In this document: piece by piece, positions 57,933-64,000 of the stretch
Position numbering within the stretch: position 1 is the stretch's first letter
Layout of the letters: each line of letters begins with the position of its first letter
NCBI RefSeq assembly: GCF_049331405.1
Contig: NZ_CP186274.1
Coordinates: 6,324,001 to 6,388,000 of the forward strand
DNA length: 64,000 nucleotides
Source of the DNA: PoT sp049331405
GTDB taxonomy: Bacteria; Planctomycetota; Planctomycetia; Isosphaerales; Isosphaeraceae
Direction: 5' to 3'
Notes under the pieces: generated by a model
What the model saw: the letters and a program-made list of their open reading frames with translations, nothing else
What the model was told of the DNA's origin: nothing
The model's database searches: none
Program-made: the position numbers and the translations under genes

Positions 57933-58853
57933 TTACTGGACGGCGCCCGCGGTGCGCATCATCTTCAGGATCAGATCGTCGAACGGGATCTCGGTCGAGC
58001 TCTGCGTGCACCCGAGCCCATACGTATGCCCATAATCGCGCACTGATGTCAGGAACTTGCCGAAGATCTCGCGGTACAGTCTAAGGCTCCGCTCGGTCAC
58101 GGTCACCTTCCGCACCCCGCCCCCTTCGACATCGAGCAACTCGAGCTCCCCCTTCAGCTTCGGGTCGGCCTCGGCCTGGTCGTAGACCTGGACCAGATGC
58201 GGCTCATACCTGTGATGCCGGAGGAGATCGAGCCCGCGATGATAGCCGGAGGGGTCGAAGAGATCGCTGACGATCACCGCCAGCCCGTGCCTCTGGTTGC
58301 GATGCACGAAGCCCGAGATAACTCGGTTGAGGTCCGTGACCTCCCCTTGCGAAGAGAGCCCCTCGAGGAACTTGAGCAGCGACAGGATCCGCGACTTGCC
58401 TCGCATCAACGGCAGGTCGGCCACGATGTCCCCCGCGAAGGCGACGATCGCCACCCTGTCGAGATCCGCCAGCGCGATGTACGCCAGCGCCGCGGCGATC
58501 TGGCGGGCGAAGTTGAACTTGGGCGGGTCGCCGAAGTCCATGCTTTTTGAACAATCGAGCAAGATATAGACGTGAAGGTCTTCCTCTTCCTGGAAGCGTT
58601 TCAGGAGCAGCTCGTCGTGCCGGGCGTAGACGTTCCAGTCGAGGTAGCGAAAGTCGTCGCCGGGGGCGTACTCGCGGTGGTCGGCGAACTCGATCCCGCC
58701 GCCGAGCTGGCGGGTCCGCCGCTGGGCCAGGATCGAGCCGCGGAAGACCCGCTTGGAGACGAGCGAGAGGTACTCGAGCTTCTTGAGAAACTCGGAGTCG
58801 AACAGGGGCGCATCGGCTGGCGCCGTCTTCGTCGGGGCGGTCGAGCGAGCCAC
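57933..58853 (-). CDS. DUF58 domain protein (set 2)
   Basis: 306 residues. The DUF58 signature DHREYAPGDDFRYLDWNVY lies at about residues 58-76, and a VWA-like MIDAS DCSKS at D100, S102 and S104 follows, then VIVSDLFDPSGYHRG. No membrane segment was seen. As in set 1 it sits between moxR and the BatA-VWA gene; the gap to the latter is 38 bases. Thought to be a MoxR partner at the membrane. Counterpart of the gene at 37844. Confidence 0.93.
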   Translation of the reverse strand: MARSTAPTKTAPADAPLFDSEFLKKLEYLSLVSKRVFRGSILAQRRTRQLGGGIEFADHREYAPGDDFRYLDWNVYARHDELLLKRFQEEEDLHVYILLDCSKSMDFGDPPKFNFARQIAAALAYIALADLDRVAIVAFAGDIVADLPLMRGKSRILSLLKFLEGLSSQGEVTDLNRVISGFVHRNQRHGLAVIVSDLFDPSGYHRGLDLLRHHRYEPHLVQVYDQAEADPKLKGELELLDVEGGGVRKVTVTERSLRLYREIFGKFLTSVRDYGHTYGLGCTQSSTEIPFDDLILKMMRTAGAVQ

Positions 58854-58951
58854 CGGACCTCCTGATTCCTCGCGTCTGTGCGGGCTACGCCAAATGGGGA
58901 CGCCGCGTCATCTTGTTCGGATCGGCGCGGATGGGCTGATCCGAAATCGGC

Positions 58952-59956
58952 TCAGACGAGGGCCGGCGACTCGATCGAGTCGAGCGCGTCTTCGATGATG
59001 TCGTCCGCCTGGATGCTCTCGGCCTGCCCCTCGAAGTTGAGGATGAGGCGATGGCGGAGGGCCGAGGGGGCCACCGCGCGGATGTCCTCGCGGGCGACGT
59101 GGTAGCGGCCGTCGAGGATCGCCCGGATCTTGGCGGCGAGGATGAGAGCCTGGGCACCTCGGGGGCTCGATCCGTAGCGCACGTAACGCTTGGCCATCTC
59201 GGTGGCCTGCTCGTTCTCGGGATGGGTGGCGAGGACCAGGGCGATCCCGTAGCGGCGGAGTTCGTCGGCGATCGGGATCTGCCGGGCGAGCCGGTTCATC
59301 GCGAGGATCTTCTCGCCGTCGAAGACGGGCTCGGCGTGGGGGTCGACGGCCTCGGTCGTGCGGTCGAGGATCTTCTCGATCTCCTCGGCGCTCGGGAACT
59401 TGACCAGCAGCTTGAAGAAGAATCGGTCGAGCTGCGCCTCGGGGAGCGGATACGTCCCTTCCATTTCGAGCGGGTTCTGCGTGGCGAGGACGAAGAAGGG
59501 GCGTTGCAGTTGGAACGTCTTGCCGGCGACGGTCACCGAGCGTTCCTGCATCGCCTCGAGCATCGCCGACTGTGTCTTGGGCGTGGCGCGATTGATCTCG
59601 TCGGCCAGCACGAGGTTGGCGAAGATCGGCCCCTGCTGGAACTCGAACTTCCGGCCCCCTTCGGGGGTCTCGAGCACGACGTTGGTGCCGATGACGTCGG
59701 CCGGCATGAGGTCGGGGGTGAACTGGATGCGCTGGAACTTGAGGTGGAGGGCCTCGGCGAGCGTCCTCACGAGCATCGTCTTGCCGAGCCCGGGGACCCC
59801 TTCCAGCAGCACGTGCCCGCCGGCAATGAGCGCCGTGAGGGTCCCCTCGATGATCTCCCGCTGGCCGACGATGACCTTGCCGATCTCGTCTCGCAGCCGG
59901 TTGAATCCCGAGCGGAACTCCTCGACCTGCGCCTTGACCTCGTCCACATCCGCCAT
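58952..59956 (-). CDS. MoxR-family AAA+ ATPase (set 2)
   Basis: 334 residues. Walker A is GVPGLGKT at residues 53-60, Walker B is LADEINRATPKTQSAMLEAM, sensor 1 is LATQNPLEMEGTYPLPEAQ, and the AAA_lid_2 type C-terminal lid is present. The protein is clearly related to the MoxR of set 1 at 38923 but not identical; for example the Walker A differs at one residue (Gly for Ala). It starts the second array, 98 bases before the DUF58 gene. A candidate promoter lies about 150 bases upstream. Confidence 0.95.
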   Translation of the reverse strand: MADVDEVKAQVEEFRSGFNRLRDEIGKVIVGQREIIEGTLTALIAGGHVLLEGVPGLGKTMLVRTLAEALHLKFQRIQFTPDLMPADVIGTNVVLETPEGGRKFEFQQGPIFANLVLADEINRATPKTQSAMLEAMQERSVTVAGKTFQLQRPFFVLATQNPLEMEGTYPLPEAQLDRFFFKLLVKFPSAEEIEKILDRTTEAVDPHAEPVFDGEKILAMNRLARQIPIADELRRYGIALVLATHPENEQATEMAKRYVRYGSSPRGAQALILAAKIRAILDGRYHVAREDIRAVAPSALRHRLILNFEGQAESIQADDIIEDALDSIESPALV

Positions 59957-60102
59957 CGTCGACCCTCCTGACCTCGGGTTCGTTACCCCTGGGATTCCGA
60001 CCGCTTCGGAGGCTCGGCCCGGTCCGCGACCTCATTTTTATGAGAGGTCTGGTCTCAAGCCGTGTTGAATTTTCCTTCGCGTTCCCATGTGGATTTTTTC
60101 GG

Positions 60103-60131
60103 AAGTTATCCCGAACGAATTCGTGAGTCAA
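60103..60131 (-). promoter_or_regulatory. Candidate promoter of the second moxR set
   Basis: On the minus strand a -35 TTGACT (60126-60131) and a -10 TAACTT (60103-60108) are separated by 17 bases. The site is about 150 bases before the moxR start. Confidence 0.4.
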
Positions 60132-60159
60132 ACAAATTCAACTTCTGACGGACAATTTT

Positions 60160-60175
60160 TCTGACAGTCGTCAGA
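60160..60175. promoter_or_regulatory. 16-bp inverted repeat upstream of moxR promoter
   Basis: TCTGAC (60160-60165) and GTCAGA (60170-60175) are perfect inverse complements around AGTC. It lies 28 bases above the candidate -35 box, and could be an operator. Equally it may be a weak terminator of the monooxygenase unit, although no T-run follows. Confidence 0.35.
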
Positions 60176-60376
60176 GGTCGGTTTTCGTAACCTCCTTGTG
60201 CGGCTCATCTCGAGCGTTCTGGAGATGTCTAATCCCGAATCCTTGCCCGTTCGGCGCATCGCCCTGACACCTTCGGCGTTTGCGAGGAAAGCCTATCCGA
60301 AGCCGTGCGGATTTGACTGGGATCATGGAGTGAGAGAGACAGATATGTGATGCTGTGGCGATTGGGCTATGGATGA

Positions 60377-61894
60377 TCAGGCTTGTGCCCGATGTGGATG
60401 CATCTCCGGTCCGAACCACCGGGTTAGCGCCTCCGGCAATCCCTCCGCCGTCCCATCGTTCGAAGAACGGATCCAGGCGGCGTGTCCATCGGGACGGATC
60501 AGGACGCTCCCGATCCCCCGCCATTCCATCGGAGCCGCCTGGACGAACGCGACACGATCCGACCAATTCGAGGCGATGTCGCACAACTCGGGCTTTCCCC
60601 CGAGATCGAGCAGGACGCCGCGGCCGGGATGGAGCAGACTCGAGAGCTTCCGCGGCCCTTGGGCTGTCTCCAGCGTGACATTCGGCGCGAGTCGGCCGAG
60701 CATGGGGTGGGCATCGGCGTCCGGTACTCCCATGTCGTAGCGAGTGCCAACGCCCGTCACCATCTCGGCGAGGTGGCGTCGGACGGGCGCCAACGCGGCC
60801 AGTTCCGACATCAGCGCCCGGAGCGGGTCGAGCCGGTCCTGCGGCTCGGCGAGGGCGACCTGGGCCCTCGTATTGAGGAGCAACTTCGCCCCGACAGCAT
60901 GACGCTCGGTGTGGTACGACTCCAGCAATTCGCGAGGGGCCTTGCCCTGGACGTTGGCGGCCAGCTTCCAGCCCAGGTTGAAGGCGTCTTGCAGGCCGAT
61001 ATTCAATCCCTGGGCCCCTGCGGGCGGGTGAATATGGGCGGCGTCGCCGGCCAGCATGATCCGGCTCGAGACGTACCGCTCCGCCTGCCTTGCGGCGTCC
61101 CCGAATCGCGTGAGCCACCTCGGTTCGACGAACTCAACCTCACGCCCGAGGGCCTGGCAAACGGCTTCGCGGAATTCGTCGAGCGTGACGGTCGCGTCGC
61201 GGTGCTTGGGCATCGTTCGCTCGGCCGTGATGACGCGGACGTAGCCCGGCCGGGGGATGACGACGACCGACCCATGCTCCGTGCGGTGCGAACCGACCGT
61301 GAGGCTCGTCGGGTCGGCCACCACCACGTCGCCCAGCAGCCAGGTCGTGGTCGCGTCCGTCCCCGGGAAGCCGATGCCCGCCCCCTTTCTCACCGTGCTC
61401 CGGCCGCCGTCGCAACCGGCGAGATATGATGCACGCAGCGCGTAGATGCCCTCGGGGCCGCGGACCTCGATCGACACTCCGCCGTCATCCTGCTCGGCTC
61501 CGATCAACTCGTGGCCCCTGCGGACCGGCACGCCGAGTTCGATGGCGTGGGCCTCGAGCAGTTGCTCGGTGCGTGTCTGCGGGATGCCGAGTGTATAAGG
61601 ATGGTCGGTGTCGAGGGTTGCCAGGTTCAAGGGGGCCTCGAGCCCGGCGAAGCTCGCGATCGGCACGCGGTACCCCTCGGCCAGGAACCGATCCGCGAGC
61701 CCCCGGCGGTCGAGCAACTCCAGGCTCCGCGCATTCAGGGTGAAGCCCCGGCAGTAGGGAGGTTGCTCGGCATGGCGCTCGAGCAGGACGGCGCGGACGC
61801 CCGCGAGGGCCAACTCGCACGCGAGCGTCAGACCCGTCGGCCCGCCCCCCGCGATGGCGACGTCGAACGTTTCAACCCTTCGATCGTCGTTCAT
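60377..61894 (-). CDS. FAD-dependent monooxygenase, aromatic hydroxylase class
   Basis: 505 residues. The FAD fold begins at DVAIAGGGPTGLTLACELA (GGGPTG at residues 16-21). The DG motif is seen in AGCDGGRSTVRKGAG, and the GD motif in LAGDAAHIHPPAGAQGLN. The C-terminal thioredoxin-like region is present (LLLDLGGKPEL). The closest class is that of PgaE/Rox-type aromatic polyketide or rifampicin hydroxylases, which use NADPH and FAD in the cytosol. The substrate is unknown; some members inactivate antibiotics. Its start overlaps the PadR stop by ATGA, so it is co-translated with a regulator that probably responds to its substrate. Confidence 0.92.
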   Translation of the reverse strand: MNDDRRVETFDVAIAGGGPTGLTLACELALAGVRAVLLERHAEQPPYCRGFTLNARSLELLDRRGLADRFLAEGYRVPIASFAGLEAPLNLATLDTDHPYTLGIPQTRTEQLLEAHAIELGVPVRRGHELIGAEQDDGGVSIEVRGPEGIYALRASYLAGCDGGRSTVRKGAGIGFPGTDATTTWLLGDVVVADPTSLTVGSHRTEHGSVVVIPRPGYVRVITAERTMPKHRDATVTLDEFREAVCQALGREVEFVEPRWLTRFGDAARQAERYVSSRIMLAGDAAHIHPPAGAQGLNIGLQDAFNLGWKLAANVQGKAPRELLESYHTERHAVGAKLLLNTRAQVALAEPQDRLDPLRALMSELAALAPVRRHLAEMVTGVGTRYDMGVPDADAHPMLGRLAPNVTLETAQGPRKLSSLLHPGRGVLLDLGGKPELCDIASNWSDRVAFVQAAPMEWRGIGSVLIRPDGHAAWIRSSNDGTAEGLPEALTRWFGPEMHPHRAQA

Positions 61895-62547
61895 GACTTC
61901 CTCCCTGGCTTCGGCTTGCGTTGAGTCTGAGACTCCTTCTTCGGCGACGCTTCGTCTCCCGGGCCGTCGCCCGCCGTATCTCGGGCGGATGATGGGGTCT
62001 CGGGCGTTGGTAGGTCGTCGATGGCGCGTTCGGACTCCTCATGCCAGCGCAGCTCCGCCTCGATCTGCATCTCGCGGCGGCGGAACATGAGGCTATCCAG
62101 CGGCCCAATCTTCCCCTCGAGCCGGAGTCGGGACCCCTCGGCGCGGATGCCGGCGAGGGCCCCGGCGAGCTTCGACCTGCGCTCGGCGAGGAGTCTCAGC
62201 AACTCGGCCTTCGCCCAGGTCCGGCCGAAGATCAGGGCCACGCCGAACGCGTCGGGCCCGAACTGGAGTTCGCGGATCGCCTCCTCTCGAAGGAGGCCCA
62301 GGTTTCGAAGCCCCGCGTCGGTGATCCGATAGACGGTGCGGGTCGGCCTCAGCCCCACCTGCTCCGTCCGGACCGGCTCGACCAGCCCCTCTTCCGCCAT
62401 GCGCCCAATTTCGCGATACAGAGCCCCGACGCTGACCCCGCCCCAGTTGGAGACATTCGTCTGCTCGGCCTCGCGTCGGATCTGGTGCCCGTGCCGGGGC
62501 CCCTGGCTCGCGAGCAGTCCCAGCACCATCAGTCGTGAGAGATTCAT
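61891..62547 (-). CDS. PadR-family transcriptional regulator
   Basis: 218 residues. The N-terminal winged HTH is typical of PadR (LMVLGLLASQGPRHGHQIRREA, then GALYREIGRMAEEGLVEPV). A helical C-terminal domain follows with EAIRELQFGPDAFG, and the last 40 residues are a charged tail (KKESQTQRKPKPGRKS). PadR proteins usually repress genes for phenolic or drug resistance and are released by the substrate; here the target is the adjoining monooxygenase. No Shine-Dalgarno element is seen before the ATG, and the inverted repeat at 62551-62570 sits directly on the start, so the transcript may be leaderless. Confidence 0.9.
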   Translation of the reverse strand: MNLSRLMVLGLLASQGPRHGHQIRREAEQTNVSNWGGVSVGALYREIGRMAEEGLVEPVRTEQVGLRPTRTVYRITDAGLRNLGLLREEAIRELQFGPDAFGVALIFGRTWAKAELLRLLAERRSKLAGALAGIRAEGSRLRLEGKIGPLDSLMFRRREMQIEAELRWHEESERAIDDLPTPETPSSARDTAGDGPGDEASPKKESQTQRKPKPGRKS

Positions 62548-62550
62548 GAA

Positions 62551-62570
62551 ATTAGTATCGGGAGACTAAT
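62551..62570. promoter_or_regulatory. Inverted repeat at the padR start, candidate operator
   Basis: ATTAGT (62551-62556) and ACTAAT (62565-62570) are perfect inverse complements around 8 bases. The site ends three bases before the padR ATG at 62547, where a PadR dimer would block its own transcription. Confidence 0.5.
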
Positions 62571-62883
62571 CTCGTATGTCAATCGCTGCCGTCAAGGTTT
62601 GAGACGGGTTGAATCGGTGTCGATCGGGGTGGTCGAACCCAAGGCGGAGGCCCCCAAAAACCGTTCACAAGCGTCGCCGGTGTGTCCCGGGGAGTTATGG
62701 CCGATACGAAGGCGTCTAGTGCGAGCGAAGATCGTCCTTATCGTCAAGGATCGCCGTGCCTTGGGGAGCGTAACGGCGTCCGGAGAGTCACGGTGGAAAT
62801 CCAGTCTGTGGAAATGAACAATGCGAATGAAATTGAGAAACGAGCATCTCTTGAAAATGCTCGGATGGGGTCGTTCTCGACAA

Positions 62884-62912
62884 TTGACAGGGTTAGTTCA
62901 GGGGTTTACCTT
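62884..62912 (+). promoter_or_regulatory. Candidate promoter of the TPR gene
   Basis: A perfect -35 TTGACA (62884-62889) is followed after 17 bases by a weak -10 TACCTT (62907-62912), 66 bases before the start at 62979. Confidence 0.4.
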
Positions 62913-62978
62913 GCAGTGACGAGGTATTGCGAGAACTGTCTTTAACGGTTTTACAATTCTTCAAGGAAGGTGACCTCC

Positions 62979-64000
62979 ATGTCGCATCGACCCTGGCACA
63001 TCTTAATTCTGCTGGCATGGTTGCTAATAAGTATGCCGTCAATTGCCTCGGCCCAGAGGCCCAGGAAAGAGGCCGAGCCGAGTGCGGAGATATCGGCCGA
63101 AGAGACGCGTGAGCGTACGATCATTGACCGGTTCGTCACGCTGCTGGAGAAGAACCCGAGGCGCGGCACGGCCCTCGACCGGATCTATGGCTATCACGTC
63201 GAACGCGGCTCGATCGACGCGTTCCTCAAGCCCTATCAGGATCGCGTGGCCAAGGATCCCGAAGACGGCGCCGCCTGGCTGATCCTGGGCCTGTTCGAGT
63301 CCCAGCGCGGGCGAGACGCCGCCGCCGTGGCCGCCTTCAAGCAGGCCGAGGCGAAGAGGGCGGCCGACCCCCTGCCCTGCTACTACCTGGGCCAGGCCCT
63401 CATCCTCACCGGTCAGCCGGAGGCCGCCGCCGAGGCGCTCGAGCGGGCCATCGCCCGCAAGCCGACCCGCGCGGACATGCTCGAGATCTACCAGGCCCTG
63501 GGGCGGTCGTATCAGCGGACCCGGCAGAATGAGAAGGCCCTGGCCGTCTGGAACCGGCTCGAGGCCCAGTTCCCCAACGACCTCCGGGTCAAGGAGCAGG
63601 TCGCCGACGCCCTGGCCGAGGAAGCCCAGCCTGCGCAGGCGTTGACCCGATACGAGGCGCTGGCCAAGGCCGTCAAGGACAAGTATCGCCAGGTCCGGTT
63701 CCAGATGGAGGCCGCCGAGCTGAAGGTCCGGCTCGCCAGGTCGGCCGAGGCCCTTGATGACTTCGAGCGCATGCTCGGCCAGCTCAATCCCGATAGCTGG
63801 CTCTATCGCGAGGTCCGCCGCAAAATCGAGGAAGTCTTCCTCCGCAACGACGACCTCGCCGGGCTCGCCGCTTATTACGAGCGCTGGATCAAGAAGACCC
63901 CGGACGACGTCGAGGCCTTCTCCCGACTCGGCAAGACGCTGGCGAACCAGGGGCGCACGGCCGATGCCCTCGTCTGGTTCGAGAAGGCCGTCAAGCTCGC
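62979..64000 (+). CDS. Secreted TPR-repeat protein, 3' end beyond window
   Basis: At least 340 residues; the gene continues past the right edge. Residues 1-24 are a signal peptide ending SIASAQ. Tetratricopeptide-like helical pairs follow at about 90-110 (AAWLILGLFESQRGRD), 125-150 (CYYLGQALILTGQPEAAAEA), and 155-190 (YQALGRSYQRTRQNEKALAV), with more up to the edge (AFSRLGKTLANQGRTADAL). TPRs mediate protein-protein contact. AAGGAAGG at 62963-62970 supports the start at 62979. The C-terminal partner domain, if any, is not visible, so a specific function cannot be given. Confidence 0.85.
   Translation, partial: MSHRPWHILILLAWLLISMPSIASAQRPRKEAEPSAEISAEETRERTIIDRFVTLLEKNPRRGTALDRIYGYHVERGSIDAFLKPYQDRVAKDPEDGAAWLILGLFESQRGRDAAAVAAFKQAEAKRAADPLPCYYLGQALILTGQPEAAAEALERAIARKPTRADMLEIYQALGRSYQRTRQNEKALAVWNRLEAQFPNDLRVKEQVADALAEEAQPAQALTRYEALAKAVKDKYRQVRFQMEAAELKVRLARSAEALDDFERMLGQLNPDSWLYREVRRKIEEVFLRNDDLAGLAAYYERWIKKTPDDVEAFSRLGKTLANQGRTADALVWFEKAVKL

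Larger units (their letters stand above)
59957..60376. other. 420-bp intergenic region before the second moxR set
   Basis: Holds the candidate moxR promoter (60103-60131) and the 16-bp palindrome at 60160-60175. No gene was recognised. The FAD monooxygenase stop is at 60377 on the same strand. Confidence 0.4.
62548..62978. other. 431-bp divergent intergenic region
   Basis: Separates padR (minus) from the TPR gene (plus). Apart from the palindrome at its left end and the candidate promoter at its right end it shows nothing recognised; short frames near 62599 and 62682 lack support. Confidence 0.4.

Noticed and set aside
62682..62945. 87-codon plus-strand open frame before the TPR gene
   Set aside because: No recognisable motif; the candidate promoter of the TPR gene lies within it.

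Overview
The window looks like chromosomal DNA of a high-GC planctomycete, most likely of the Isosphaeraceae type. The evidence is a truncated PSCyt1/DUF1549 cytochrome gene at the left edge, a DUF1559 protein, two MoxR/DUF58/BatA-VWA gene sets, many secreted proteins of lineage-restricted type, and Tat-dependent Gfo/Idh/MocA and other exported proteins. The 16S 3' end carries the anti-Shine-Dalgarno CCUCC, and most genes have a matching GGAG/GAGG element, which I used to choose starts. No phage, insertion sequence or CRISPR array was seen.

Positions 1-7780 are rich in small regulator-plus-enzyme units: an AraC/XylR-like regulator, a cupin, a MarR regulator with an aldo/keto reductase, an AraC-cupin regulator with a methyltransferase, and a TetR regulator with a DinB-like protein. 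Several have recognisable palindromic operators. A tRNA 3'-end fragment lies at 7865-7892. Positions 8111-16198 hold secreted and membrane proteins: two terpene-cyclase-like toroid proteins, a DUF1559 pair, an M61 peptidase and a Gly/Tyr-rich protein.

Positions 16359-22040 (minus strand) are a complete linked 16S-23S-5S rRNA operon. It has its own promoter, boxA-like antitermination sites in leader and spacer, no tRNA in the spacer, and a strong terminator.

Positions 22125-39957 (minus strand) form one long gene array: moxR, DUF58, BatA-VWA, VWA/GATase-like, a large coiled-coil membrane protein, four secreted LTXXQ-like proteins (two duplicated pairs), a toroid protein and a TlpA-type thioredoxin fusion. 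A second, compact set with the same first five genes in the same order lies at 51833-59956. The repeated order suggests a conserved MoxR chaperone-VWA envelope machine, with the first copy extended by exported partners.

Between the two sets is a sugar-phosphate cluster (44886 down to 40274): SIS isomerase, HAD phosphatase, deoxyhypusine-synthase-like protein, PfkB/HldE-like kinase and an SDR. It is followed by a Gfo/Idh/MocA oxidoreductase, a zinc-ribbon metallopeptidase, a hybrid histidine kinase and a Tat-exported protein of unknown role. The right end carries a PadR-FAD monooxygenase unit and the start of a secreted TPR protein cut by the window edge.
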